64,000 nt of DNA from Charina bottae (GCA_023362775.1 JALMGJ010000130.1:1-64000); one strand, 5' to 3'. Positions 10,353 to 24,283 are shown, counted from the stretch's first letter. A program made the numbers and translations. Notes: a model not told the origin generated them from the letters alone.

Positions 10353-10929
10353 GTTTTTCAATTTGAGCGGATTCGGTCCGGCCCATCCCGGGAGGTTTTC
10401 CTGACTCCGCGGTCAGGAAATTTTGATTTTTGGGCCAAAAATTATGCCCTCCCAAATCAAGCATCCAAAAGTGCCTCTAACCCTTAAATTCAACCCCGAA
10501 TCTCGTGGCGGGCTTCGTTTTTCAATTTGAGCGGATTCGGTCCAGCCCATCCCGGGAGGTTTTCCTGACTCCGCGGTCAGCAAATTTTTGATTTTTGGGC
10601 CAAAAATTATGCCCTCCCAAATCAAGCATCCAAAAGTGCCCCTAACCCTTAAATTCAACCCAGAATCTCGTGGCGGGCTTCGTTTTCCAATTTGAGCGGA
10701 TTCGGTCCGGCCCATCCCGGGAGGATTTCCTGACTCCGCGGTCAGGAAATTTTTGATTTTTGGGCCAAAAATTATGCCCTCCCAAATCAAGCATCCAAAA
10801 GTGCCTCTAACCCTTAAATTCAACCCCGAATCTCGTGGCGGGCTTCGTTTTTCAATTTGAGCGGATTCGGTCCGGCCCATCCCGGGAGGTTTTCCTGACT
10901 CCGCGGTCAGGAAATTTTTGATTTTTGGG

Positions 10930-10955
10930 CCAAAAATTAGGCCCAAATCAAGCAT
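10930..10955. repeat. Monomer with unique 4-bp deletion at a duplication junction
   Basis: Here ATTAGGCCCAAATCAAG replaces the normal ATTAGGCCCTCCCAAATC context, losing four bases of the CTCCC stretch near 10943. I found no other copy with this deletion. To the left the sequence resembles the consensus monomer. To the right it carries the zone A TAACCTTTAAATTC and CTTCATTTTT markers seen after 9.13 kb. The deletion thus sits at or very near the join between the two 1,810-bp copies and may be a repair scar. Confidence 0.75.
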
Positions 10956-11830
10956 CCAAAAGTGCCTCTAACCTTTAAATTCAACCCCGAATCTCGTGGC
11001 GGGCTTCATTTTTCAATTTGAGCGGATTCGGTCCGGCCCATCCCGGGAGGTTTTCCTGACTCCGCGGTCAGGAAATTTTTGATTTTTGGGCCAAAAATTA
11101 TGCCCTCCCAAATCAAGCATCCAAAAGTGCCCCTAACCCTTAAATTCAACCCAGAATCTCGTGGCGGGCTTCGTTTTCCAATTTGAGCGGATTCGGTCCG
11201 GCCCATCCCGGGAGGATTTACTGACTCCGCGGTCAGGAAATTTTTGATTTTTGGGCCAAAAATTATGCCCTCCCAAATCAAGCATCCAAAAGTGCCTCTA
11301 ACCCTTAAATTCAACCCCGAATCTCGTGGCGGGCTTCGTTTTTCAAATTGAGCGAATTCGGTCTGGCCCATCCCGGGAGGTTTTCCTGACTCCGCGGTCA
11401 GGAAATTTTTGATTTTTGGGCCAAAAATTATGCCCTCCCAAATCAAGCATCCAAAAGTGCCTCTAACCCTTAAATTCAACCCCGAATCTCGTGGCGGGCT
11501 TCGTTTTTCAATTTGAGCGAATTCGGTCCGGCCCATCCCGGGAGGTTTTCCTGACTCCGCGGTCAGGAAGTTTTTGATTTTTGGGCCAAAAATTATGCCC
11601 TCCCAAATCAAGCATCCAAAAGTGCCTCTAACCCTTAAATTCAACCCCGAATCTCGTGGCGGCCTTCGTTTTTCAATTTGAGCGGATTCGGTCCGGCCCA
11701 TCCCGGGAGGTTTTCCTGACTCCGCGGTCAGGAAATTTTTGATTTTTGGGCCAAAAATTATGCCCTCCCAAATCAAGCATCCAAAAGTGCCTCTAACCCT
11801 TAAATTCAACCCCGAATCTCGTGGCGGGCT

Positions 11831-13260
11831 TCATTTTTCAATTTGAGCGGATTCGGTCCGGCCCATCCCGGGAGGTTTTCCTGACTCCGCGGTCAGGAAA
11901 TTTTTGATTTTTGGGCCAAAAATTATGCCCTCCCAAATCAAGCATCCAAAAGTGCCTCTAACCCTTAAATTCAACCCCGAATCTCGTGGCGGGCTTCGTT
12001 TTTCAATTTGAGCGGATTCGGTCCGGCCCATCCCGGGAGGTTTTCCTGACTCCGCGGTCAGGAAATTTTTGATTTTGGGGCCAAAAATTAGACCCTCCCA
12101 AATCAAGCATCCAAAAGTTCCTCTAACCCTTAAATTCAACCCCAAATCTCGTGGCGGGCTTTGTTTTTCAATTTGAGCGGATTCGGTCCGGCCCATCCCG
12201 GGAGGTTTTCCTGACTCCGCGGTCAGGAAATTTTGATTTTTGGGCCAAAAATTATGCCCTCCCAAATCAAGCATCCAAAAGTGCCTCTAACCCTTAAATT
12301 CAACCCCGAATCTCGTGGCGGGCTTCGTTTTTCAATTTGAGCGGATTCGGTCCAGCCCATCCCGGGAGGTTTTCCTGACTCCGCGGTCAGCAAATTTTTG
12401 ATTTTTGGGCCAAAAATTATGCCCTCCCAAATCAAGCATCCAAAAGTGCCCCTAACCCTTAAATTCAACCCAGAATCTCGTGGCGGGCTTCGTTTTCCAA
12501 TTTGAGCGGATTCGGTCCGGCCCATCCCGGGAGGATTTCCTGACTCCGCGGTCAGGAAATTTTTGATTTTTGGGCCAAAAATTATGCCCTCCCAAATCAA
12601 GCATCCAAAAGTGCCTCTAACCCTTAAATTCAACCCCGAATCTCGTGGCGGGCTTCGTTTTTCAATTTGAGCGGATTCGGTCCGGCCCATCCCGGGAGGT
12701 TTTCCTGACTCCGCGGTCAGGAAATTTTTGATTTTGGGGCCAAAAATTAGACCCTCCCAAATCAAGCATCCAAAAGTTCCTCTAACCCTTAAATTCAACC
12801 CCAAATCTCGTGGCGGGCTTTGTTTTTCAATTTGAGCGGATTCGGTCCGGCCCATCCCGGGAGGTTTTCCTGACTCCGCGGTCAGGAAATTTTGATTTTT
12901 GGGCCAAAAATTATGCCCTCCCAAATCAAGCATCCAAAAGTGCCTCTAACCCTTAAATTCAACCCCGAATCTCGTGGCGGGCTTCGTTTTTCAATTTGAG
13001 CGGATTCGGTCCAGCCCATCCCGGGAGGTTTTCCTGACTCCGCGGTCAGGAAATTTTTGATTTTTCGGCCAAAAATTATGCCCTCCCAAATCAAGCATCC
13101 AAAAGTGCCTCTAACCCTTAAATTCAACCCCGAATCTCGTGGCGGGCTTTGTTTTTCAATTTGAGCGGATTCGGTCCGGCCCATCCCGGGAGGTTTTCCT
13201 GACTCCGCGGTCAGGAAATTTTGATTTTTGGGCCAAAAATTATGCCCTCCCAAATCAAGC
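11831..13260. repeat. Long-range duplicate, copy 1 (partner at +7,747 bp)
   Basis: The order of variants from the CTTCATTTTT at 11832 through the 164-bp variants near 12228, 12887 and 13216 is repeated at 19579, 19975, 20634 and 20963, a constant offset of 7,747 bp (47 monomers minus 8). A neighbouring offset of 7,417 bp (45 monomers minus 8) relates about 14.37-15.9 kb to 21.78-23.3 kb, so two monomers were gained or lost between the matching parts. This indicates an ancestral repeat of about 7.4-7.7 kb in zone B that has since been edited. Confidence 0.75.
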
Positions 13261-16200
13261 ATCCAAAAGTGCCTCTAACCCTTAAATTCAACCCCGAATC
13301 TCGTGGCGGGCTTCGTTTTTCAATTTGAGCGGATTCGGTCCAGCCCTTCCCGGGAGGTTTTCCTGACTCTGCGGTCAGCAAATTTTTGATTTTTGGGCCA
13401 AAAATTATGCCCTCCCAAATCAAGCATCCAAAAGTGCCCCTAACCCTTAAATTCAACCCAGAATCTCGTGGCGGGCTTCGTTTTCCAATTTGAGCGGATT
13501 CGGTCCGGCCCATCCCGGGAGGATTTCCTGACTCCGCGGTCAGGAAATTTTTGATTTTTGGGCCAAAAATTATGCCCTCCCAAATCAAGCATCCAAAAGT
13601 GCCTCTAACCCTTAAATTCAACCCCGAATCTCGTGGCGGGCTTCGTTTTTCAATTTGAGCGGATTCGGTCCGGCCCATCCCGGGAGGTTTTCCTGACTCC
13701 GCGGTCAGGAAATTTTTGATTTTTGGGCCAAAAATTATGCCCTCCCAAATCAAGCATCCAAAAGTGCCTCTAACCCTTAAATTCAACCCCGAATCTCGTG
13801 GCGGGCTTCGTTTTTCAATTTGAGCGGATTCGGTCCGGCCCATCCCGAGAGGTATTCCTGACTCCGCGGTCAGGAAATTTTTGATTTTTGGGCCAAAAAT
13901 TATGCCCTCCCAAATCAAGCATTCAAAAGTGCCTCTAACCCTTAAATTCAACCCCGAATCTCGTGGCGGGCTTCATTTTTCAATTTGAGCGGATTCGGTC
14001 CGGCCCATCCCGGGAGGTTTTCCTGACTCCGCGGTCAGCAAATTTTTGATTTTTGGGCCAAAAATTATGCCCTCCCAAATCAAGCATCCAAAAGTGCCTC
14101 TAACCCTTAAATTCAACCCCGAATCTCGTGGCAGGCTTCGTTTTTCAATTTGAGCGGATTCGGTCCGGCCCATCCCGGGAGGTTTTCCTGACTCCGCGGT
14201 CAGGAAATTTTTGATTTTGGGGCCAAAAATTAGACCCTCCCAAATCAAGCATCCAAAAGTTCCTCTAACCCTTAAATTCAACCCCAAATCTCGTGGCGGG
14301 CTTTGTTTTTCAATTTGAGCGGATTCGGTCCGGCCCATCCCGGGAGGTTTTCCTGACTCCGCGGTCAGGAAATTTTGATTTTTGGGCCAAAAATTATGCC
14401 CTCCCAAATCAAGCATACAAAAGTGCCTCTAACCCTTAAATTCAACCCCGAATCTCGTGGCGGGCTTCGTTTTTCAATTTGAGCGGATTCGGTCCAGCCC
14501 ATCCCGGGAGGTTTTCCTGACTCCGCGGTCAGCAAATTTTTGATTTTTGGGCCAAAAATTATGCCCTCCCAAATCAAGCATCCAAAAGTGCCCCTAACCC
14601 TTAAATTCAACCCAGAATCTCGTGGCGGGCTTCGTTTTCCAATTTGAGCGGATTCGGTCCGGCCCATCCCGGGAGGATTTACTGACTCCGCGGTCAGGAA
14701 ATTTTTGATTTTTGGGCCAAAAATTATGCCCTCCCAAATCAAGCATCCAAAAGTGCCTCTAACCCTTAAATTCAACCCCGAATCTCATGGCAGGCTTCGT
14801 TTTTCAATTTGAGCGGATTCGGTCCGGCCCATCCCGGGAGGTTTTCCTGACTCCGCGGTCAGGAAATTTTTGAATTTTGGGCCAAAAATTATGCCCTCCC
14901 AAATCAAGCATCCAAAAGTGCCCCTAACCGTTAAATTCAACCCAGAATCTCGTGGCGGGCTTCGTTTTCCAATTTGAGCGGATTCGGTCCGGCCCATCCC
15001 GGGAGGATTTACTGACTCCGCTGTCAGGAAATTTTTGATTTTTGGGCCAAAAATTATGCCCTCCCAAATCAAGCATCCAAAAGTGCCTCTAACCCTTAAA
15101 TTCAACCCCGAATCTCGTGGCGGGCTTTGTTTTTCAATTTGAGCGGATTCGGTCCGGCCCATCCCGGGAGGTTTTCCTGACTCCGCGGTCAGGAAATTTT
15201 GATTTTTGGGCCAAAAATTATGCCCTCCCAAATCAAGCATCCAAAAGTGCCTCTAACCCTTAAATTCAACCCCGAATCTCGTGGCGGGCTTCGTTTTTCA
15301 ATTTGAGCGGATTCGGTCCAGCCCATCCCGGGAGGTTTTCCTGACTCCGCGGTCAGCAAATTTTTGATTTTTGGGCCAAAAATTATGCCCTCCCAAATCA
15401 AGCATCCAAAAGTGCCCCTAACCCTTAAATTCAACCCAGAATCTCGTGGCGGGCTTCGTTTTCCAATTTGAGCGGATTCGGTCCGGCCCATCCCGGGAGG
15501 ATTTACTGACTCCGCGGTCAGGAAATTTTTGATTTTTGGGCCAAAAATTATGCCCTCCCAAATCAAGCATCCAAAAGTGCCTCTAACCCTTAAATTCAAC
15601 CCCGAATCTCGTGGCGGGCTTCGTTTTTCAATTTGAGCGGATTCGGTCCGGCCCATCCCGGGAGGTTTTCCTGACTCCGCGGTCAGGAAATTTTTGATTT
15701 TGGGGCCAAAAATTAGACCCTCCCAAATCAAGCATCCAAAAGTTCCTCTAACCCTTAAATTCAACCCCAAATCTCGTGGCGGGCTTTGTTTTTCAATTTG
15801 AGCGGATTCGGTCCGGCCCATCCCGGGAGGTTTTCCTGACTCCGCGGTCAGGAAATTTTGATTTTTGGGCCAAAAATTATGCCCTCCCAAATCAAGCATC
15901 CAAAAGTGCCTCTAACCCTTAAATTCAACCCCGAATCTCGTGGCGGGCTTCGTTTTTCAATTTGAGCGGATTTGGTCCAGCCCATCCCGGGAGGTTTTCC
16001 TGACTCCGCGGTCAGCAAATTTTTGATTTTTGGGCCAAAAATTATGCCCTCCCAAATCAAGCATCCAAAAGTGCCCCTAACCCTTAAATTCAACCCAGAA
16101 TCTCGTGGCGGGCTTCGTTTTCCAATTTGAGCGGATTCGGTCCGGCCCATCCCGGGAGGATTTACTGACTCCGCGGTCAGGAAATTTTTGATTTTTGGGC

Positions 16201-18370
16201 CAAAAATTATGCCCTCCCAAATCAAGCATCCAAAAGTGCCTCTAACCCTTAAATTCAACCCCGAATCTCATGGCGGGCTTCGTTTTTCAATTTGAGCGGA
16301 TTCGGTCCGGCCCATCCCAGGAGGTTTTCCTGACTCCGCGGTCAGCAAATTTTTGATTTTTGGGCCAAAAATTATGCCCTCCCAAATCAAGCATCCAAAA
16401 GTGCCCCTAACCCTTAAATTCAACCCAGAATCTCGTGGCGGGCTTCGTTTTCCAATTTGAGCGGATTCGGTCCGGCCCATCCAGGGAGGATTTACTGACT
16501 CCGCTGTCAGGAAATTTTTGATTTTTGGGCCAAAAATTATGCCCTCCCAAATCAAGCATCCAAAAGTGCCTCTAACCCTTAAATTCAACCCCGAATCTCG
16601 TGGCGGGCTTCGTTTTTCAATTTGAGCGAATTCGGTCTGGCCCATCCCGGGAGGTTTTCCTGACTCCGCGGTCAGGAAATTTTTGATTTTTGGGCCAAAA
16701 ATTATGCCCTCCCAAATCAAGCATCCAAAAGTGCCTCTAACCCTTAAATTCAACCCCGAATCTCGTGGCGGGCTTTGTTTTTCAATTTTAGCGGATTCGG
16801 TCCGGCCCATCCCGGGAGGTTTTCCTGACTCCGCGGTCAGGAAATTTTGATTTTTGGGCCAAAAATTATGCCCTCCCAAATCAAGCATCCAAAAGTGCCT
16901 CTAACCCTTAAATTCAACCCCGAATCTCGTGGCGGGCTTCGTTTTTCAATTTGAGCGGATTCGGTCCAGCCCTTCCCGGGAGGTTTTCCTGACTCCGCGG
17001 TCAGCAAATTTTTGATTTTTGGGCCAAAAATTATGCCCTCCCAAATCAAGCATCCAAAAGTGCCCCTAACCCTTAAATTCAACCCAGAATCTCGTGGCGG
17101 GCTTCGTTTTCCAATTTGAGCGGATTCGGTCCGGCCCATCCCGGGAGGATTTCCTGACTCCGCGGTCAGGAAATTTTTGATTTTTGGGCCAAAAATTATG
17201 CCCTCCCAAATCAAGCATCCAAAAGTGCCTCTAACCCTTAAATTCAACCCCGAATCTCGTGGCGGGCTTCGTTTTTCAATTTGAGCGGATTCGGTCCGGC
17301 CCATCCCGGGAGGTTTTCCTGACTCCGCGGTCAGCAAATTTTTGATTTTTGGGCCAAAAATTATGCCCTCCCAAATCAAGCATCCAAAAGTGCCTCTAAC
17401 CCTTAAATTCAACCCCGAATCTCGTGGCGGGCTTCGTTTTTCAATTTGAGCGGATTCGGTCCGGCCCATCCCGGGAGGTTTTCCTGACTCCGCGGTCAGG
17501 AAATTTTTGATTTTTGGGCCAAAAATTATGCCCTCCCAAATCAAGCATCCAAAAGTGCCTCTAACCCTTAAATTCAACCCCGAATCTCGTGGCGGGCTTC
17601 GTTTTTCAATTTGAGCGGATTCGGTCCGGCCCATCCCGAGAGGTATTCCTGACTCCGCGGTCAGGAAATTTTTGATTTTTGGGCCAAAAATTATGCCCTC
17701 CCAAATCAAGCATCCAAAAGTGCCTCTAACCCTTAAATTCAACCCCGAATCTCGTGGCGGGCTTCATTTTTCAATTTGAGCGGATTCGGTCCGGCCCATC
17801 CCGGGAGGTTTTCCTGACTCCGCGGTCAGCAAATTTTTGATTTTTGGGCCAAAAATTATGCCCTCCCAAATCAAGCATCCAAAAGTGCCTCTAACCCTTA
17901 AATTCAACCCCGAATCTCGTGGCGGGCTTCGTTTTTCAATTTGAGCGGATTCGGTCCGGCCCATTCCGGGAGGTTTTCCTGACTCCGCGGTCAGGAAATT
18001 TTTGATTTTGGGGCCAAAAATTAGACCCTCCCAAATCAAGCATCCAAAAGTTCCTCTAACCCTTAAATTCAACCCCAAATCTCGTGGCGGGCTTTGTTTT
18101 TCAATTTGAGCGGATTCGGTCCGGCCCATCCCGGGAGGTTTTCCTGACTCCGCGGTCAGGAAATTTTGATTTTTGGGCCAAAAATTATGCCCTCCCAAAT
18201 CAAGCATACAAAAGTGCCTCTAACCCTTAAATTCAACCCCGAATCTCGTGGCGGGCTTCGTTTTTCAATTTGAGCGGATTCGGTCCAGCCCATCCCGGGA
18301 GGTTTTCCTGACTCCGCGGTCAGCAAATTTTTGATTTTTGGGCCAAAAATTATGCCCTCCCAAATCAAGC

Positions 18371-18975
18371 ATCCAAAAGTGCCCCTAACCCTTAAATTCA
18401 ACCCAGAATCTCGTGGCGGGCTTCGTTTTCCAATTTGAGCGGATTCGGTCCGGCCCATCCCGGGAGGATTTACTGACTCCGCGGTCAGGAAATTTTTGAT
18501 TTTTGGGCCAAAAATTATGCCCTCCCAAATCAAGCATCCAAAAGTGCCTCTAACCCTTAAATTCAACCCAGAATCTCGTGGCGGGCTTCGTTTTCCAATT
18601 TGAGCGGATTCGGTCCGGCCCATCCCGGGAGGATTTACTGACTCCGCGGTCAGGAAATTTTTGATTTTTGGGCCAAAAATTATGCCCTCCCAAATCAAGC
18701 ATCCAAAAGTGCCCCTAACCCTTAAATTCAACCCAGAATCTCGTGGCGGGCTTCGTTTTCCAATTTGAGCGGATTCGGTCCGGCCCATCCCGGGAGGATT
18801 TACTGACTCCGCGGTCAGGAAATTTTTGATTTTTGGGCCAAAAATTATGCCCTCCCAAATCAAGCATCCAAAAGTGCCTCTAACCCTTAAATTCAACCCA
18901 GAATCTCGTGGCGGGCTTCGTTTTCCAATTTGAGCGGATTCGGTCCGGCCCATCCTGGGAGGATTTACTGACTCC
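18371..18975. repeat. Run of four consecutive GATTTACTG-type monomers
   Basis: Four successive monomers (GATTTACTG near 18467, 18632, 18797 and 18962) all carry CCCAGAATC, GTTTTCCAATT and GGATTTACTG. GCCCCTAACC and GCCTCTAACC alternate between them, so the run looks like a 330-bp dimer amplified once. Elsewhere this type normally occurs singly between consensus-type monomers. The last copy also has CCTGGGAGG. It is a local expansion within zone B. Confidence 0.78.
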
Positions 18976-19577
18976 GCGGTCAGGAAATTTTTGATTTTTG
19001 GGCCAAAAATTATGCCCTCCCAAATCAAGCATCCAAAAGTGCCTCTAACCCTTAAATTCAACCCCGAATCTCGTGGCGGGCTTCGTTTTTCAAATTGAGC
19101 GAATTCGGTCTGGCCCATCCCGGGAGGTTTTCCTGACTCCGCGGTCAGGAAATTTTTGATTTTTGGGCCAAAAATTATGCCCTCCCAAATCAAGCATCCA
19201 AAAGTGCCTCTAACCCTTAAATTCAACCCCGAATCTCGTGGCGGGCTTCGTTTTTCAATTTGAGCGAATTCGGTCCGGCCCATCCCGGGAGGTTTTCCTG
19301 ACTCCGCGGTCAGGAAGTTTTTGATTTTTGGGCCAAAAATTATGCCCTCCCAAATCAAGCATCCAAAAGTGCCTCTAACCCTTAAATTCAACCCCGAATC
19401 TCGTGGCGGCCTTCGTTTTTCAATTTGAGCGGATTCGGTCCGGCCCATCCCGGGAGGTTTTCCTGACTCCGCGGTCAGGAAATTTTTGATTTTTGGGCCA
19501 AAAATTATGCCCTCCCAAATCAAGCATCCAAAAGTGCCTCTAACCCTTAAATTCAACCCCGAATCTCGTGGCGGGCT

Positions 19578-21007
19578 TCATTTTTCAATTTGAGCGGATT
19601 CGGTCCGGCCCATCCCGGGAGGTTTTCCTGACTCCGCGGTCAGGAAATTTTTGATTTTTGGGCCAAAAATTATGCCCTCCCAAATCAAGCATCCAAAAGT
19701 GCCTCTAACCCTTAAATTCAACCCCGAATCTCGTGGCGGGCTTCGTTTTTCAATTTGAGCGGATTCGGTCCGGCCCATCCCGGGAGGTTTTCCTGACTCC
19801 GCGGTCAGGAAATTTTTGATTTTGGGGCCAAAAATTAGACCCTCCCAAATCAAGCATCCAAAAGTTCCTCTAACCCTTAAATTCAACCCCAAATCTCGTG
19901 GCGGGCTTTGTTTTTCAATTTGAGCGGATTCGGTCCGGCCCATCCCGGGAGGTTTTCCTGACTCCGCGGTCAGGAAATTTTGATTTTTGGGCCAAAAATT
20001 ATGCCCTCCCAAATCAAGCATCCAAAAGTGCCTCTAACCCTTAAATTCAACCCCGAATCTCGTGGCGGGCTTCGTTTTTCAATTTGAGCGGATTCGGTCC
20101 AGCCCATCCCGGGAGGTTTTCCTGACTCCGCGGTCAGCAAATTTTTGATTTTTGGGCCAAAAATTATGCCCTCCCAAATCAAGCATCCAAAAGTGCCCCT
20201 AACCCTTAAATTCAACCCAGAATCTCGTGGCGGGCTTCGTTTTCCAATTTGAGCGGATTCGGTCCGGCCCATCCCGGGAGGATTTCCTGACTCCGCGGTC
20301 AGGAAATTTTTGATTTTTGGGCCAAAAATTATGCCCTCCCAAATCAAGCATCCAAAAGTGCCTCTAACCCTTAAATTCAACCCCGAATCTCGTGGCGGGC
20401 TTCGTTTTTCAATTTGAGCGGATTCGGTCCGGCCCATCCCGGGAGGTTTTCCTGACTCCGCGGTCAGGAAATTTTTGATTTTGGGGCCAAAAATTAGACC
20501 CTCCCAAATCAAGCATCCAAAAGTTCCTCTAACCCTTAAATTCAACCCCAAATCTCGTGGCGGGCTTTGTTTTTCAATTTGAGCGGATTCGGTCCGGCCC
20601 ATCCCGGGAGGTTTTCCTGACTCCGCGGTCAGGAAATTTTGATTTTTGGGCCAAAAATTATGCCCTCCCAAATCAAGCATCCAAAAGTGCCTCTAACCCT
20701 TAAATTCAACCCCGAATCTCGTGGCGGGCTTCGTTTTTCAATTTGAGCGGATTCGGTCCAGCCCATCCCGGGAGGTTTTCCTGACTCCGCGGTCAGGAAA
20801 TTTTTGATTTTTGGGCCAAAAATTATGCCCTCCCAAATCAAGCATCCAAAAGTGCCTCTAACCCTTAAATTCAACCCCGAATCTCGTGGCGGGCTTTGTT
20901 TTTCAATTTGAGCGGATTCGGTCCGGCCCATCCCGGGAGGTTTTCCTGACTCCGCGGTCAGGAAATTTTGATTTTTGGGCCAAAAATTATGCCCTCCCAA
21001 ATCAAGC
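19578..21007. repeat. Long-range duplicate, copy 2 (partner at -7,747 bp)
   Basis: Second copy of the 11.83-13.26 kb segment, with the same run of 164-bp variants and the same diverged ATTAGACCC monomers (19835 and 20494 against 12088 and 12747). A visible difference is TTTTTCGGCC near 13064, which is TTTTTGGGCC in this copy. Similarity looks very high by eye; an alignment would give the exact figure. Confidence 0.75.
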
Positions 21008-24000
21008 ATCCAAAAGTGCCTCTAACCCTTAAATTCAACCCCGAATCTCGTGGCGGGCTTCGTTTTTCAATTTGAGCGGATTCGGTCCAGCCCTTCCCGG
21101 GAGGTTTTCCTGACTCCGCGGTCAGCAAATTTTTGATTTTTGGGCCAAAAATTATGCCCTCCCAAATCAAGCATCCAAAAGTGCCCCTAACCCTTAAATT
21201 CAACCCAGAATCTCGTGGCGGGCTTCGTTTTCCAATTTGAGCGGATTCGGTCCGGCCCATCCCGGGAGGATTTCCTGACTCCGCGGTCAGGAAATTTTTG
21301 ATTTTTGGGCCAAAAATTATGCCCTCCCAAATCAAGCATCCAAAAGTGCCTCTAACCCTTAAATTCAACCCCGAATCTCGTGGCGGGCTTCGTTTTTCAA
21401 TTTGAGCGGATTCGGTCCGGCCCATCCCGGGAGGTTTTCCTGACTCCGCGGTCAGGAAATTTTTGATTTTTGGGCCAAAAATTATGCCCTCCCAAATCAA
21501 GCATCCAAAAGTGCCTCTAACCCTTAAATTCAACCCCGAATCTCGTGGCAGGCTTCGTTTTTCAATTTGAGCGGATTCGGTCCGGCCCATCCCGGGAGGT
21601 TTTCCTGACTCCGCGGTCAGGAAATTTTTGATTTTGGGGCCAAAAATTAGACCCTCCCAAATCAAGCATCCAAAAGTTCCTCTAACCCTTAAATTCAACC
21701 CCAAATCTCGTGGCGGGCTTTGTTTTTCAATTTGAGCGGATTCGGTCCGGCCCATCCCGGGAGGTTTTCCTGACTCCGCGGTCAGGAAATTTTGATTTTT
21801 GGGCCAAAAATTATGCCCTCCCAAATCAAGCATACAAAAGTGCCTCTAACCCTTAAATTCAACCCCGAATCTCGTGGCGGGCTTCGTTTTTCAATTTGAG
21901 CGGATTCGGTCCAGCCCATCCCGGGAGGTTTTCCTGACTCCGCGGTCAGCAAATTTTTGATTTTTGGGCCAAAAATTATGCCCTCCCAAATCAAGCATCC
22001 AAAAGTGCCCCTAACCCTTAAATTCAACCCAGAATCTCGTGGCGGGCTTCGTTTTCCAATTTGAGCGGATTCGGTCCGGCCCATCCCGGGAGGATTTACT
22101 GACTCCGCGGTCAGGAAATTTTTGATTTTTGGGCCAAAAATTATGCCCTCCCAAATCAAGCATCCAAAAGTGCCTCTAACCCTTAAATTCAACCCCGAAT
22201 CTCGTGGCGGGCTTCGTTTTTCAATTTGAGCGGATTTGGTCCGGCCCATCCCAGGAGGTTTTCCTGACTCCGCGGTCAGCAAATTTTTGATTTTTGGGCC
22301 AAAAATTATGCCCTCCCAAATCAAGCATCCAAAAGTGCCCCTAACCGTTAAATTCAACCCAGAATCTCGTGGCGGGCTTCGTTTTCCAATTTGAGCGGAT
22401 TCGGTCCGGCCCATCCCGGGAGGATTTACTGACTCCGCTGTCAGGAAATTTTTGATTTTTGGGCCAAAAATTATGCCCTCCCAAATCAAGCATCCAAAAG
22501 TGCCTCTAACCCTTAAATTCAACCCCGAATCTCGTGGCGGGCTTTGTTTTTCAATTTGAGCGGATTCGGTCCGGCCCATCCCGGGAGGTTTTCCTGACTC
22601 CGCGGTCAGGAAATTTTGATTTTTGGGCCAAAAATTATGCCCTCCCAAATCAAGCATCCAAAAGTGCCTCTAACCCTTAAATTCAACCCCGAATCTCGTG
22701 GCGGGCTTCGTTTTTCAATTTGAGCGGATTCGGTCCAGCCCATCCCGGGAGGTTTTCCTGACTCCGCGGTCAGCAAATTTTTGATTTTTGGGCCAAAAAT
22801 TATGCCCTCCCAAATCAAGCATCCAAAAGTGCCCCTAACCCTTAAATTCAACCCAGAATCTCGTGGCGGGCTTCGTTTTCCAATTTGAGCGGATTCGGTC
22901 CGGCCCATCCCGGGAGGATTTACTGACTCCGCGGTCAGGAAATTTTTGATTTTTGGGCCAAAAATTATGCCCTCCCAAATCAAGCATCCAAAAGTGCCTC
23001 TAACCCTTAAATTCAACCCCGAATCTCGTGGCGGGCTTCGTTTTTCAATTTGAGCGGATTCGGTCCGGCCCATCCCGGGAGGTTTTCCTGACTCCGCGGT
23101 CAGGAAATTTTTGATTTTGGGGCCAAAAATTAGACCCTCCCAAATCAAGCATCCAAAAGTTCCTCTAACCCTTAAATTCAACCCCAAATCTCGTGGCGGG
23201 CTTTGTTTTTCAATTTGAGCGGATTCGGTCCGGCCCATCCCGGGAGGTTTTCCTGACTCCGCGGTCAGGAAATTTTGATTTTTGGGCCAAAAATTATGCC
23301 CTCCCAAATCAAGCATACAAAAGTGCCTCTAACCCTTAAATTCAACCCCGAATCTCGTGGCGGGCTTCGTTTTTCAATTTGAGCGGATTCGGTCCAGCCC
23401 ATCCCGGGAGGTTTTCCTGACTCCGCGGTCAGCAAATTTTTGATTTTTGGGCCAAAAATTATGCCCTCCCAAATCAAGCATCCAAAAGTGCCCCTAACCC
23501 TTAAATTCAACCCAGAATCTCGTGGCGGGCTTCGTTTTCCAATTTGAGCGGATTCGGTCCGGCCCATCCCGGGAGGATTTACTGACTCCGCGGTCAGGAA
23601 ATTTTTGATTTTTGGGCCAAAAATTATGCCCTCCCAAATCAAGCATCCAAAAGTGCCTCTAACCCTTAAATTCAACCCCGAATCTCGTGGCGGGCTTCGT
23701 TTTTCAATTTGAGCGGATTCGGTCCGGCCCATCCCGGGAGGTTTTCCTGACTCCGCGGTCAGGAAATTTTTGATTTTTGGGCCAAAAATTATGCCCTCCC
23801 AAATCAAGCATCCAAAAGTGCCTCTAACCCTTAAATTCAACCCCGAATCTCGTGGCGGGCTTCGTTTTTCAATTTGAGCGGATTCGGTCCGGCCCATCCC
23901 GAGAGGTATTCCTGACTCCGCGGTCAGGAAATTTTTGATTTTTGGGCCAAAAATTATGCCCTCCCAAATCAAGCATCCAAAAGTGCCTCTAACCCTTAAA

Positions 24001-24283
24001 TTCAACCCCGAATCTCGTGGCGGGCTTCATTTTTCAATTTGAGCGGATTCGGTCCGGCCCATCCCGGGAGGTTTTCCTGACTCCGCGGTCAGCAAATTTT
24101 TGATTTTTGGGCCAAAAATTATGCCCTCCCAAATCAAGTATCCAAAAGTGCCTCTAACCCTTAAATTCAACCCCGAATCTCGTGGCGGGCTTCGTTTTTC
24201 AATTTGAGCGGATTCGGTCCGGCCCATCCTGGGAGGTTTTCCTGACTCCGCGGTCAGGAAATTTTTGATTTTGGGGCCAAAAA

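Larger units (their letters stand above)
9125..12735. repeat. Tandem 1,810-bp (11-monomer) duplication
   Basis: Sequence from about 9.13 kb recurs 1,810 bp downstream. Examples are the CTTCATTTTT variants near 9197 and 11007 and near 10022 and 11832, and the diverged ATTAGACCC monomers at 10278 and 12088. The offset equals 11 x 165 minus 5, accounted for by one 164-bp variant and one 4-bp deletion. The second copy begins close to 10.94 kb, where that 4-bp deletion lies. The pair bridges zones A and B: its left part has zone A markers and its right part has zone B markers. Confidence 0.82.
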
